This document shows positions 1-9,006 of a stretch of 64,000 nt of DNA, piece by piece (within the stretch, counting starts at the first letter, position 1; every line of letters begins with the position of its first letter). The notes beneath the pieces are model-generated. The model saw only the letters and a program-made list of their open reading frames with translations, was not told the DNA's origin and made no database searches. This DNA comes from Cohnella sp. AR92 (GTDB lineage Bacteria > Bacillota > Bacilli > Paenibacillales > Paenibacillaceae): contig NZ_RZJR01000017.1 of the NCBI RefSeq assembly GCF_003990975.1, positions 1-64,000 on the forward strand, in the 5' to 3' direction. A program made the position numbers and the translations under genes.

Positions 1-189
1 CTTTTCATAATCAACAAACACCTGCGATTTTTCTCCGGCATTAGCAAACTTTTTTCTCCATGCACGAATGCTGCTTACGGGAATGTCCAGCTCTTTAGAA
101 ACTTCAGCTGGTGTTTTACCGTTCTCTTGCATGTGTTTAATCGTTTGACGCTTAAACTCATCATCAAAATGCTGACGGATATCGCCCAT
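1..189 (-). CDS. IS3-family transposase OrfA (N-terminal part)
   Basis: The first 63 codons read MGDIRQHFDDEFKRQTIKHM and continue with a helix-turn-helix of the IS3 OrfA / HTH_28 type, including the hallmark TPAEVSKELDIPVSSIRAW. OrfA binds the IS ends, and with OrfB, normally made by programmed -1 frameshifting, forms the transposase. The ATG at 189 lies just inside the terminal repeat with GAGGTGT upstream. Base use is more AT-rich than that of the flanking genes, as expected for an acquired element. The C-terminus and orfB lie outside the window, so it is unknown whether the element is intact. Confidence 0.75.
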   Translation of the reverse strand, partial: MGDIRQHFDDEFKRQTIKHMQENGKTPAEVSKELDIPVSSIRAWRKKFANAGEKSQVFVDYEK

Positions 190-262
190 GACACACCTCG
201 ACCTTTTTAGTGATTTTATTGTAGCAGGTCGCTGTTACAGCGTGTCTACTTTCTAGACTACA
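1..262 (-). mobile_element. 5' end of an IS3-like insertion sequence (truncated by window edge)
   Basis: Read on the minus strand, the block begins with TGTAGTCTAGAAAGTAGACA, a TG-starting end as expected for an IS3-family terminal inverted repeat, about 70 bases before the ATG of a transposase OrfA. The element runs off the left edge, so its other end, orfB and the target duplication cannot be seen. The exact boundary at 262 is inferred from the TGT...ACA end rule. IS150-like subgroup membership is a guess. Confidence 0.6.
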
Positions 263-277
263 TCCAGAAGGCGTGCC

Positions 278-404
278 GTTATTGAACAAAGTTCAATAAC
301 TCAGTCAAAGAGGAGCGGGAAACGGGGGCGTTATTGAACAAAGTTCAATAACTCGGTCAAGAAGGAGGGGGAAACGGGGGCGTTATTGAACAAAGTTCAA
401 TAAC
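278..404. repeat. Tandem 52-bp array A: three hairpins with GTTATTGAA arms
   Basis: A perfect 23-nt inverted repeat (arms GTTATTGAA and TTCAATAAC around a 5-nt CAAAG) occurs at 278-300, 330-352 and 382-404, exactly 52 bp apart. The 29-nt linkers are also related: purine-rich GGAGGGGGAAACGGGGGC-like. It starts 15 bp after the IS end. No open frame or RNA gene explains it. Confidence 0.9.
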
Positions 405-430
405 TCACATATGTAGCGCACGGAGAGGGA

Positions 431-643
431 GATAGTCGAAAAAATCGACTATCGGAGCGCCAAACGGGCTGCAGAGGAAGGAGATAGTCGAATAAATCGA
501 CTACCGGAGCGCCGAACGGGCTGTAGAGGAGGTAGATAGTCGAAAAAATCGACTATCGGAGCGCCAAACGGGCTGCAGAGGAAGGAGATAGTCGAAAAAA
601 TCGACTACCGGAGCGCCCAACGGGCTTAAGAGGAGGGAGATAG
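431..643. repeat. Tandem 52-bp array B: hairpins with GATAGTCGA arms
   Basis: A different 23-nt inverted repeat (arms GATAGTCGA and TCGACTATC or TCGACTACC, 5-nt A-rich loop) begins at 431, 483, 535 and 587. A degenerate fifth start is at 639. The period is exactly 52 bp. The linker reads GGAGCGCCAAACGGGCTGCAGAGGA-like. Stem length (9), loop length (5) and period match array A although the sequence does not. Confidence 0.9.
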
Positions 644-654
644 CGTCCCCAAAC

Positions 655-708
655 AAGAAAACCGTTCAAACGGGCCGCCTACCTGGGCGGGCTTCCGTCT
701 GAACGGCT
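655..708 (-). terminator. Rho-independent terminator of the GGDEF gene
   Basis: Minus strand: CCGTTCAGACGG pairs with CCGTTTGAACGG (one G-U), with an inner GCCCGCC/GGCGG stem, followed by TTTTCTT. It lies just after the stop codon at 719. Confidence 0.8.
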
Positions 709-718
709 CGTAACTCTC

Positions 719-1885
719 TCATATTGCGCTCGAGTGCGCCAGTGCGGCGAAGTCCGTCACCCGGTTTTTGCCGGATTTCTTGGAGTGGTACATCGCTTCG
801 TCCGCCATCTTCATCAGTTTCTCCGCCGACAACTCCTTCGAGCCGAGGCAATAGCCGACGCTCACGGTCACGATCGTCTCCTTCTCGATGCGAGCCCGGA
901 TGTTCTCCGCGAGCTTGGCCGCCGATAGCTTGGTAGTGTCGACGAACGCGACAAGCTCCTCGCCGCCGTAGCGGCCGGCTAGCCCGATCTGGTCGGTCTC
1001 CTCCATCATGATCTGCGCGGCCTGCTTCAGGACGATGTCCGCTTGATGGTGCCCCTGCGTGTCGTTCAGCTTCTTGAAGTTGTCGATGTCGCAGAAGATG
1101 GCGCCGACCGGCTTGCCCGAGCGGATCGCCCGTTCCATCTGGCCGGTGAAGAAACGCCGGTTGTACAAGTTCGTCAGGCCGTCCGTGATCGAAGAACGGT
1201 AGGCCGTGGAGAGCAATTCGACGACCCGCTCGAATAACAGCATAAAGAACAAGAGATAGTAAACAATTGGCAAAAGCGAGCGCATCGTCTCATAAAATGA
1301 AGTATCGCTCCCCTCGAAATGCCCGAGCAGCACGAACACCTGCAGGGCAAACGATACGGTGAGCGTCATCATGTACCTTCTCGGCTGCCCGATATGCGGA
1401 GCGAACATGAGCGCGAACAGCGGACTGAGCGCGAGCATGTAGCCGTCCAGCACCGGGGAGAACAGCTCCTGCTTTTCCCAGATGTGCTCGAAGCTCGACG
1501 ATCCCGTGAAGATCGCGCTGACCGAGATCGCCAGGCAAATTCCGATCAAAGAATAGTACCATGCGCGTGTGCGGGGCCTGGTTTTGTGATACAGTTCAAA
1601 TATGGAGAAGTTAAGCAGGATAAAGCTAAGCACATAAAGCGTGTCGCTCGCGAAGTTCATCACGGCGTTGCTCGGAACGATCTTGAGAGCCAGCCCCAAT
1701 TCGAGCATCTGCTGCAGGAAGCACAGCCCGAGGGACAGAATGAGCTTGCGGTACGTTCCGCGCCGGTTATGTACGTAGAGCCGATAGGCCATAAAAAGCA
1801 TCAAGCCGAGCAGGATAACGACGATCCCGGAAGTAAAGGAAGGAAGCTGTTCTAGTGTAATGGGCAGGTCCGTAGTGAGCTTCAT
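719..1885 (-). CDS. Membrane-bound diguanylate cyclase (GGDEF domain)
   Basis: A 388-residue protein. About 220 N-terminal residues form six to seven hydrophobic segments, a 7TM-type sensor region. The C-terminal ~165 residues are a GGDEF domain. The active-site loop is RYGGEELVAF, a competent GGEEF-type variant, and the Mg/GTP-binding IFCDIDNFKKLND motif is present. It should make cyclic di-GMP from two GTP at the inner face of the membrane, controlling motility or biofilm. I see no RxxD inhibitory site directly before GGEEL. The start is supported by GAGGAGG seven bases upstream. It is monocistronic with its own terminator, divergent from the glycosyltransferase gene. The sensed signal is unknown. 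Confidence 0.9.
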   Translation of the reverse strand: MKLTTDLPITLEQLPSFTSGIVVILLGLMLFMAYRLYVHNRRGTYRKLILSLGLCFLQQMLELGLALKIVPSNAVMNFASDTLYVLSFILLNFSIFELYHKTRPRTRAWYYSLIGICLAISVSAIFTGSSSFEHIWEKQELFSPVLDGYMLALSPLFALMFAPHIGQPRRYMMTLTVSFALQVFVLLGHFEGSDTSFYETMRSLLPIVYYLLFFMLLFERVVELLSTAYRSSITDGLTNLYNRRFFTGQMERAIRSGKPVGAIFCDIDNFKKLNDTQGHHQADIVLKQAAQIMMEETDQIGLAGRYGGEELVAFVDTTKLSAAKLAENIRARIEKETIVTVSVGYCLGSKELSAEKLMKMADEAMYHSKKSGKNRVTDFAALAHSSAI

Positions 1886-1975
1886 AGAGCCTCCTCGATT
1901 CTTTACAGAAACATATGTTCTAATATATCATAATTAAGATATTCCTAGAAAGTAGGATAATAGGAGGAGTCGCCC

Positions 1976-3160
1976 ATGAACGTATTGCAGGCGCTATTCT
2001 TCCCCCCGGAGCAACCTGGAGGCGTATCCTCCATGGTTCCTTACATTAGGGAACGATTCCGCAAGCTTGGCTGGGAGATGGAACTGTTCTCTCTGCCGAA
2101 ACGCATTCGCAACAAAGGCCAGGACACGATTGAATTCGACACGTTCGATTGGCAGCCCTTTGCGGGCAACGCCATTGTCGATAAATATATTCAGACGCTC
2201 AAGGATTACATCTGGTGGACCAACCTCCGTCTCAAAGGCAATAAGTTCGACATCATCCACGCTCACCATCCGATCGCCGCTCTGGCGATGAAGCGGATTT
2301 TCCCGGATACGCCGGTCGTCATGACGATCCACTCGAGCTACGAACGGGAACTGATCCTCAATGGGAAAATCCAAGAGAACGGGCCGGAGCATCGTTTTCT
2401 TAGGTCGATCTACGGCGAGCTGGAGAGGAAAGTCGATCGTCTGTTGACCGTGTCGCATTCGTTCTCCCGTTATTTGTCTTCCTATTTACAGGTTCCGGAA
2501 GCGGTGGGAGTCATTCCGAACGGCTACGACGAGAGGCGCTTCAAGCCGATCGCCCACGAGAACGAAGTCACGCAGCTCGTGACGATCTGCCGGCTTGTTC
2601 CGGCGAAGGGCATCGACATTCTGCTTCGGGCATGCGCGGAGCTGCAGCGAAGCGGCCATAAGTTCGTGCTGCACATCATCGGAGACGGCCCGATCCGGGA
2701 AGAGCTGGAGACTCTCGCACAGCAATTGGGCATCTATGAGAATACGATTTTCTACGGGTATATGTTGCATCCGGAAGAGCTGATGCCTTTCTTCGACGTC
2801 TTCGTGCTGCCTTCCCGCGCGGAATCGTTCGGCTCCGTATTCGCGGAAGCCGCTCTCTGCTTGCTGTCTCTGGTCGGCACCGACGTCGGCGGCATTCCGG
2901 AGCAGATCGAGAACGGAGTGAACGGGCTGCTGGTTCCGCCGGAGAACCCGGCGGCGCTCGCGGAAGCCCTGGAGACTCTTATTCAGGATCCCCATTATCG
3001 GTATGAGCTGGCCAGAGCCGCATCGAACAAGGCGAAGAAGGCTTATTCCCTGAACCGCGTCATCTCGGAGCTCAAGAAGGTGTATCTCGATCTGGGCGCG
3101 AGCGAGCTGGCGGCGTCCGAAGAATGGGAGCAGGAAGAGCAAAGCAAGGAGGAAGAATAA
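1976..3160 (+). CDS. Family 4 glycosyltransferase
   Basis: A 394-residue GT-B fold enzyme. The N-terminal domain opens with LFFPPEQPGGVSSM, the acceptor-side glycine loop of GT4 enzymes. The C-terminal domain holds the nucleotide-sugar site with the E-x7-E signature inside SRAESFGSVFAEAALC, then GTDVGGIPEQI. It retains a GT4 donor-transfer chemistry (retaining), transferring a sugar from a nucleotide donor to a cell-surface or spore-surface acceptor that I cannot identify. There is no signal peptide, so it acts at the cytoplasmic face. The tail is Glu-rich. RBS AGGAGGAG precedes the ATG. It abuts the yhaO-like gene with no gap, so co-transcription is likely although a functional link is not obvious. 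Confidence 0.88.
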   Translation: MNVLQALFFPPEQPGGVSSMVPYIRERFRKLGWEMELFSLPKRIRNKGQDTIEFDTFDWQPFAGNAIVDKYIQTLKDYIWWTNLRLKGNKFDIIHAHHPIAALAMKRIFPDTPVVMTIHSSYERELILNGKIQENGPEHRFLRSIYGELERKVDRLLTVSHSFSRYLSSYLQVPEAVGVIPNGYDERRFKPIAHENEVTQLVTICRLVPAKGIDILLRACAELQRSGHKFVLHIIGDGPIREELETLAQQLGIYENTIFYGYMLHPEELMPFFDVFVLPSRAESFGSVFAEAALCLLSLVGTDVGGIPEQIENGVNGLLVPPENPAALAEALETLIQDPHYRYELARAASNKAKKAYSLNRVISELKKVYLDLGASELAASEEWEQEEQSKEEE

Positions 3161-4438
3161 GTGGCCGTTCCCTTCACCTTCTTGCACGCGGCGGATCTTC
3201 ATCTGGATAGCCCCTTTCGAGGGCTATCCCGCGTGCCCAAGGCCGTCCGGGAGAGATTGAAGGAATCGACCTTCGCGTCGTTCGAGAAGCTTGTTGCTCT
3301 CGCAAGGCGGGAGAAGGTCGATTTTGTCGTGCTGTCCGGCGATCTCTATGACGCGGCGGATCGTTCGCTGAGAGCCCAGCTGAGAATGCAGAAGCTGCTG
3401 ACCGAGCTGGCGGAGGACGGCATCCAGACGTTTATCGTGCACGGCAACCATGACCCGGAGAGCGGCTGGCAAGCGAAGCTGGACTGGCCGGAGCAGGTGG
3501 TCTTCTTCGGATCTCGCCGGGTAGAGCATCGTCCCGCCTATACGAGAAACGGCGAGGTCGCCGCTTATGTCTATGGAGTATCGTTCGCGGAGGCGGCGGT
3601 CAGGGAGAATCTCGCCGCCGGCTTCGAGCCGGTTCCGGGAGCCCCGTTCCACCTGGCGGTTCTTCATGCGAACGTCGACGGCGATTCGGCTCACGACAAT
3701 TATGCTCCTTGCCGCCTTGGCGAGCTGTCGGTCAAAGGGTTCGATTACTGGGCGCTCGGCCATGTCCATCGCCGCCGAGTGCTGCGCGAATATCCTCACG
3801 TCGTTTACCCGGGCAACATTCAGGGCCGCAGCATCCGGGAGACCGGCCCCAAAGGGGCTTATATCGTCAGCGTGTCCGATTCCGGAGACGTTTCGTTGTC
3901 GTTCCGGGATACGGCGGATGTTCTATGGTCGGAGTATCCGGTGTCCATAGAAGGAATCGAGAGCGAGCAGGAGTTGAAGAACCGTCTGGAGCTTGCGATG
4001 AAGGACGCGGCGGAGGAAGCCGGAGAACGCCCGGTCGTGCTTCGGCTGCGCTTGGAAGGCTCGGGCAGCCTGCACGAGAGCCTCCAGAGCGGAACGATCG
4101 CCGGCGAGTGGCTGGAGAGCGTGCGCGAATGGCACGGAGCGCCGGAGGAGCAGGATCACTGGGTCTGGCTGGACAGCCTGGACATTCGGACAAGGCCGTT
4201 AAGGAGCGGAACCGACTCCTCCGATGGAGACGGTTTTCTCGCCGAATTGCTTCGGCAAGCTAGCGAAGCTGGGATGGACAAGCTGCGAAGCCGGCGATTG
4301 CTAGAGGAGGCGATCGCGCCGTCCCTTCGCCAGCCGCGGCTGAGGGAGTGGGCTGCGAGGCTGGACGAGGAGCGGAGAGCCCGGCTCATCGAGCAAGCTT
4401 CGGAGCTCGCTGCGTTATTGCTAAAGGAGCGAGAATAG
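3161..4438 (+). CDS. yhaO: DNA repair exonuclease, YhaO/SbcD family metallophosphoesterase
   Basis: A 425-residue calcineurin-like phosphoesterase. The metal-binding motifs appear in order: HAADLHLDSPF near residue 9, VLSGDLYD near 55, HGNHD near 90, and an LGHVHRR motif near 195. This is the nuclease subunit pattern of Mre11/SbcD. The next gene encodes the large ATPase YhaN, so the pair resembles the Bacillus YhaO-YhaN complex, a relative of SbcCD. The start is GTG, directly after the glycosyltransferase stop, with AAGGAGG eight bases upstream. No ATG in this region fits better. Its role in processing DNA ends or hairpins is inferred from the family. Confidence 0.87.
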   Translation: MAVPFTFLHAADLHLDSPFRGLSRVPKAVRERLKESTFASFEKLVALARREKVDFVVLSGDLYDAADRSLRAQLRMQKLLTELAEDGIQTFIVHGNHDPESGWQAKLDWPEQVVFFGSRRVEHRPAYTRNGEVAAYVYGVSFAEAAVRENLAAGFEPVPGAPFHLAVLHANVDGDSAHDNYAPCRLGELSVKGFDYWALGHVHRRRVLREYPHVVYPGNIQGRSIRETGPKGAYIVSVSDSGDVSLSFRDTADVLWSEYPVSIEGIESEQELKNRLELAMKDAAEEAGERPVVLRLRLEGSGSLHESLQSGTIAGEWLESVREWHGAPEEQDHWVWLDSLDIRTRPLRSGTDSSDGDGFLAELLRQASEAGMDKLRSRRLLEEAIAPSLRQPRLREWAARLDEERRARLIEQASELAALLLKERE

Positions 4439-4479
4439 AAGTCGGAAAATAATCGGGCGAAGACGGGAGGGAGCCGCAC

Positions 4480-7400
4480 ATGCGTATAAAAGAGCTGCAG
4501 ATTGACGGCTTCGCCGCCTTGAACGGGGTGAACGTCCTGTTGGACGCTCCGGTCACCGTCGTCGTGGGGCCGAACGAAGCCGGCAAAAGCACGCTTCACC
4601 GCTTCATTCGAAGCATGCTGTACGGCTTCGCGAACCGCGGCCAGCCGGCGGAACGCGGCGAGCCCATCCACGGGGGGCGGCACGGAGGCCGTCTGCTGCT
4701 CACGGACGGCGTTCGGGATTATACCCTCGAACGGCATGGAGACGTGCCGACGCGCCGCGGCGGTCCGGTGGCCGTCCTTCGGGATGCGGACGGAGCCGAG
4801 AGGCCGGTCGGCCAGGCCGAGCTGGAACGGCTGTGGCTCGGAGGAGTATCGGAGAGAATGTTCCGTCAATTGTTCGCGGTTACGCTGGAGGAGCTTCACG
4901 AGCTGCGATCCTTGCAAGGCGAAGAGGTAGGCAACTATCTCTATCATTCGGGCATGGCCGGAGGGGCATCGCTGACTTCGGCGATCAAGTCGCTGACCGC
5001 CGAGATGGAGAAGCTATATAAGCCGAGAGGCGAGCAGCCGGAGCTGAATAAGCTGCTGGCCGAGTTGAAGGAAGCGGAGGCGGCCCTCAAGGCCAGCCGG
5101 AAGGGCGCAGGTCCTTACAACGAAGCGGTCATGGAGCTTCGGGCAGTGGAGAAGGAATTGCGCGCGGTTGAAGACGGACTGCCCGAGAGGCAGCGCCAAG
5201 CGGCCTTGGCACAAAGCGCCGCGAACGCCAGAGAAGAGTGGCTGCGGACCGAATCGCTGCGCCTGGAAGAGGAAGATCTGGCGTTGTCTCTGCCGGATCC
5301 GGGAGCGGAGCCGCTGCCGGAGCACGCCGAAGCCAAGTGGGAGTCGCTTCTGGCCAGGCGGACGGAGGATCGGGAACGGCTTGCCGCGGCCGAGCAGGAA
5401 AGAGAGGGCATCGCTGCCGCTCTGCGCGGATTGAGCTGGCAGGACGAGCTTGTGAGTCATCTTCCCGAGCTGGAAGCGTTGGAGGCCCGAAGGGAATCGG
5501 TAGCGGCTCGAAGGGACGAACGGGCGGAGCTGGCGGCCGACATTCGGCTGATGGACGAGAATATCGCGTCGATGCTCGGACGTTTGTCTTCCGAGTGGAA
5601 GGAGGCCGATCTGCAGGCGTTCGCCTCGCTTCCGGAGCGGGAGCGTTCCAGGCAGCTTCTGGCCGCGATGCAGGAAGCGGAGCGCAAGCTGGAGCAGACG
5701 CTGGACGAGCTTCGCCGTCTCGAGCGACAGCAGGCGATTCAAGAGGAAGAGGAACGGGAGCTTGAAGAGGCCGCGGGGAAGCGGCGACAGGGACAAGCAT
5801 CCGAGGAGACTCTTCTTCCTGCGGCGAAGGAAGAATTGCTCGCCGCCTGGAATGAGCTGGAGGATGCGAGAAACGGTTGGGAACGCGCCTCCTGGGAGGA
5901 GAAGCTTGCTGCGGAAGCGATCGCATCGTGGGGGCATGGAGCGGGCAGTGACGCGGAGTCGGGGCAAGACGCAGGGAACGGCAGGAGCAATGACGCGGAG
6001 TCGGGGCATGGCATAGGCAACGGCAGGAGCAAAGACGCTGATTCTGTCTTAGGTACGGGGTTGTCCCGTTCGGGAGGCAGAGGCCGTTCGTCCGGCAAAC
6101 GGTCGGCCGATGGGTTGCGCGGGCGCTTTGGACCGCGATGGCTAAGCGCCATTGCCGGCGCTTTCGCGGTTGCGGCGATAGCAGTGCCGATAGCTTCCGG
6201 GAAGCCTGCCGGCGAAGCGTTCGGCTATTATTTGCTGGGAGCGGGGTTGACCGCGTTCGCCGCGCTTAACGTTTGGCCGCAAGGCTCCGGTACTTCCGTC
6301 TCGCCGGGAAGTCCGACGGCGGGCGGTTCGGGCGAACCGGAACGGCAACGAAGGCTGGCGGAAGCCAGTCAGCGTCTGCGGGACTGCGAGCATCGATTGT
6401 CCGAAGCGGCGGCGAAGCTGATGGCTCGACCGGCTTCGGCCCGTTCAATCGTGGAAGACGTTAACTGGCAGCGCCTGCGGACGGCGGTTCAAGAACGTTT
6501 GGGGCGGTTCGAGCAGGAGGCCCGTGAGCGGGAGGCTTCGAGTGAGCGGGAACGCAAGAGGGCTGGAATAGCGAGAGAGCGCGAACGCTTGGAACAGGAG
6601 AAGGCCGAAGCCCAATTCCGATATGAGCGGAAGAGGGCGGGCTGGCTGGCTTGGCTGGACGAACGGAAGCTTGGCCAAGGGCTCCCTCCCGAGCTGCTGC
6701 CGGAGCTGTTCCAATTAGCGGAACAAGCGCTCCAGGCGTATCGGCAGCGCGCGCGAATGCAGGAGCGAGCCGCCCAATTGCTAGGCGGCGTATCGGCATT
6801 CGAGGCGTCGGCCGCCGAGCTGTTCGCGGCATGCCCGCCTCCTCCCGCGGCTAGCGGCGATCCGCTGCTCGCGGTGAAGCTTCTGCACGCGGAGGCGCTG
6901 CGCCAGCGGGAGATCGCGGCCGAGGCGAGCCGGTTGGACGAGCGGCTAAGGCGGGCGCTCGCGGCGAGCGAAGCGGCGCGCGAGGCGGCCGAAGCGTCGG
7001 AGGCGGCGATCCGCGCGGCATGGGAAGCCGCCGGAGACGCGGACGAAGCCGCCTATGAGCGGCGGCTTCGCGTGGACGAGCGGCGGCGCGCGATCCGGCG
7101 CGAACGCCGCGAGGCGGAGCTTCGGCTCGCCGCCGGCCGCGATGCGTCCGGCCTCGCCGAGCTGCAAGCAACGCTGGCGCGGGCCGACGAGGCCGCGCTG
7201 GCGGTGGAGCTCGCGCAGGCGCGGCAAGCTCTGCGCGAGCAAGAGCAGCGCCGCTCCGAGCTTCTGGAGCGGCGCGGGCGACTCCTGCAGCACTTGGAAC
7301 GGCTGCGGGCGGAGGCGGAGACCGACGATCGCGTGCTGGCGATCGAGGAATGCAATGCCGAGATCGACCGGCTCGCCGAGAGGTACGCCGTGCTGGCGAT

Positions 7401-7887
7401 CTGCGGCGAGCTCATTCGGCGCACGAAGACGGTATTCGAGGAGGACAAGCAGCCGCATGTTCTGCACAAGGCGTCGCGCTACTTCTCGATTCTGACGGCA
7501 GGGGCGTATGCGCGCATCATAGCTCCGGGGGATTCCCCCGTGCTGCTGGCCGAGACGAAAGACCGGCGGGCGGTCGACAGTTCCTTCTTGAGCAGGGGGA
7601 CGAGAGAGCAGCTGTACCTCGCGCTCCGCTTCGCTTTGGCCGAGGCGACGTCGCCCGAGCAGGAGCTGCCACTGCTCCTGGACGACTTGTTCGTCCACTT
7701 CGACGAGACTCGTCTGCGCCATGCGGCGTCCGTCTTGGCGGAGGTAAGCGCCGAGAGACAGATCATTCTGTTCACCTGTCATGAGCGCACGGCCGAGATT
7801 ATCGCCCGCGGAGTGCCGGATGCGGCGCTCGTCAGGATGAAGGAGTGGAAGGCGGCCTTGGCCGAAGCCGGTTATCCTTCCCCATAA
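4480..7887 (+). CDS. yhaN: YhaN-like SMC-type ATPase (SbcC-related), membrane-anchored in its middle
   Basis: A 1135-residue AAA_27-type protein. Walker A is VVVGPNEAGKST at about residue 28, a long Arg/Glu/Ala-rich coiled coil fills the centre, and Walker B LLLDDLFVHFDET lies near residue 1067 after the SRGTREQLYLALR signature. Two hydrophobic helices near residues 553-575 and 583-602 interrupt the coiled coil, as in B. subtilis YhaN. It is the ATPase partner of the upstream nuclease, working on double-strand ends. RBS GGGAGGGAG precedes the ATG. Just before the membrane helices lies a 3 x 14-residue repeat (Ser-Asp-Ala-Glu-Ser-Gly...) that looks like a recent, low-complexity insertion. The 3' end overlaps the convergent ykvI-like gene by 56 bp. 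Confidence 0.87.
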   Translation: MRIKELQIDGFAALNGVNVLLDAPVTVVVGPNEAGKSTLHRFIRSMLYGFANRGQPAERGEPIHGGRHGGRLLLTDGVRDYTLERHGDVPTRRGGPVAVLRDADGAERPVGQAELERLWLGGVSERMFRQLFAVTLEELHELRSLQGEEVGNYLYHSGMAGGASLTSAIKSLTAEMEKLYKPRGEQPELNKLLAELKEAEAALKASRKGAGPYNEAVMELRAVEKELRAVEDGLPERQRQAALAQSAANAREEWLRTESLRLEEEDLALSLPDPGAEPLPEHAEAKWESLLARRTEDRERLAAAEQEREGIAAALRGLSWQDELVSHLPELEALEARRESVAARRDERAELAADIRLMDENIASMLGRLSSEWKEADLQAFASLPERERSRQLLAAMQEAERKLEQTLDELRRLERQQAIQEEEERELEEAAGKRRQGQASEETLLPAAKEELLAAWNELEDARNGWERASWEEKLAAEAIASWGHGAGSDAESGQDAGNGRSNDAESGHGIGNGRSKDADSVLGTGLSRSGGRGRSSGKRSADGLRGRFGPRWLSAIAGAFAVAAIAVPIASGKPAGEAFGYYLLGAGLTAFAALNVWPQGSGTSVSPGSPTAGGSGEPERQRRLAEASQRLRDCEHRLSEAAAKLMARPASARSIVEDVNWQRLRTAVQERLGRFEQEAREREASSERERKRAGIARERERLEQEKAEAQFRYERKRAGWLAWLDERKLGQGLPPELLPELFQLAEQALQAYRQRARMQERAAQLLGGVSAFEASAAELFAACPPPPAASGDPLLAVKLLHAEALRQREIAAEASRLDERLRRALAASEAAREAAEASEAAIRAAWEAAGDADEAAYERRLRVDERRRAIRRERREAELRLAAGRDASGLAELQATLARADEAALAVELAQARQALREQEQRRSELLERRGRLLQHLERLRAEAETDDRVLAIEECNAEIDRLAERYAVLAICGELIRRTKTVFEEDKQPHVLHKASRYFSILTAGAYARIIAPGDSPVLLAETKDRRAVDSSFLSRGTREQLYLALRFALAEATSPEQELPLLLDDLFVHFDETRLRHAASVLAEVSAERQIILFTCHERTAEIIARGVPDAALVRMKEWKAALAEAGYPSP
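5947..6072 (+). repeat. In-frame 42-bp tandem repeat inside yhaN
   Basis: Three 42-bp units (5947, 5989, 6031) encode 14-residue blocks starting SDAESG, NDAESG and KDADSV and ending GNGRS or LSRS. The first two are nearly identical in DNA and the third has decayed. The period keeps the reading frame. Confidence 0.85.
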
Positions 7888-8893
7888 GAAGAAGCCAGCC
7901 CAGGCTGAGCATGCCGAACATCGGATACAGGGTCGTCAGAAGAGTGCCGAACCCGAATTGGCCCGCCGCATAGCAGATAAGCAGCACCGCTAACGTCAGC
8001 CACATTTTGTCCACGCGGATTCTCTCCTGCATCTGCAGCGTAAGCCCGTAGATATCGGCCACGAGCGTGGTGAAGATCTCCAGGAAGATCAGGAGCACGA
8101 AGATCCAATGAATCCAAGGGCCGACCTCGCGCGCGATGCCGCCCATCGGGATGTCGTATTGGAGCACGCCCGGCATTCTGGAGGACAACGTGAGGTGCCC
8201 GGCCAGCAGCATGGCGCCGATGCCGATGCCTCCCAGCCAGGCTCCTCTGCGAAGAACGACCGGGTCGGAGATGGAATGCCCGAGCGGAACGAGAACGGCC
8301 TGCGCCATGGACAGGTTGAAAGCGGCGTAAAGCAAAGGCGACATCCAGGCCGCCCACGGGGAATGATCGGTCGTCAAAGTCAGCCATCGATCGGAGCTTG
8401 GGCCGTTTAAGGCATGAATGACGAGAGTCGTCGTAAAAATCAGCATGAGAGGAACGACGATCGAGTTGATGGTCAGAATCGCGGACATTCCTTTGCGCAG
8501 AAGGAAGAAGCAGGCGAACATCGTGACCAGAAGGCCGGTCTGATAGCCGAGGTTCAGATGCTCGGAGAAGACCGACCCGGCCCCGGCCAGCATGACCGAG
8601 TTCACTCCCATCATGATGATCAGCATGAGATGGCTGACCCATTGACCGGCTCGATCGCCGAACAGATGCTTGTTCATGTCTTCGTAGGACTTGGCTTTGA
8701 TCTCGGCGGCGATCTGCATCATTTTGGAGCCGAGCCAGATAAACAGGACGGTCGATGCGAGAATCATCGGGGCGCCCCAATGGCCGAACCGGGTAAAAAA
8801 TTGCATGACCTCGCGGCCGGTGGCGAAGCCCGCGCCGACGACCGTCCCGATAAATGTGAATGCGACCTGCAAGCTGAGCCCCCAACGCTTCAT
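7832..8893 (-). CDS. YkvI-family integral membrane protein (LeuT-fold transporter-like)
   Basis: A 353-residue, roughly 10-helix membrane protein. The opening FIGTVVGAGFATGREVMQFF carries the unwound-helix glycine motif seen in LeuT-fold transporters, and the whole resembles the uncharacterised YkvI family. The substrate is unknown. I chose the ATG at 8893 (MKRWGLSLQ) because GGGAGGT lies eight bases upstream. An in-frame ATG at 8914 has no good ribosome site. The 3' end runs 56 bp into yhaN on the opposite strand, so the last ~18 residues (RLRPRPPSTPSS tail) are antisense to the YhaN C-terminus. No separate terminator is visible. Confidence 0.82.
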   Translation of the reverse strand: MKRWGLSLQVAFTFIGTVVGAGFATGREVMQFFTRFGHWGAPMILASTVLFIWLGSKMMQIAAEIKAKSYEDMNKHLFGDRAGQWVSHLMLIIMMGVNSVMLAGAGSVFSEHLNLGYQTGLLVTMFACFFLLRKGMSAILTINSIVVPLMLIFTTTLVIHALNGPSSDRWLTLTTDHSPWAAWMSPLLYAAFNLSMAQAVLVPLGHSISDPVVLRRGAWLGGIGIGAMLLAGHLTLSSRMPGVLQYDIPMGGIAREVGPWIHWIFVLLIFLEIFTTLVADIYGLTLQMQERIRVDKMWLTLAVLLICYAAGQFGFGTLLTTLYPMFGMLSLGWLLLMGKDNRLRPRPPSTPSS

Positions 8894-9006
8894 CCGAGGT
8901 ACCTCCCATGCCACCCGAGTCCTTGTCCTTCTCTGATTCTATGAGCGAAAATGGACGGGCATGACAGAGAGGGGGCGGAGAGGGGGGGAGCGAGCTTGGG
9001 AACGCG

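Noticed and set aside
278..643. A CRISPR array (23-nt repeats with 29-bp spacers)
   Set aside because: The linkers between palindromes are themselves near-identical repeats, not unique spacers, and no cas genes occur in the window.
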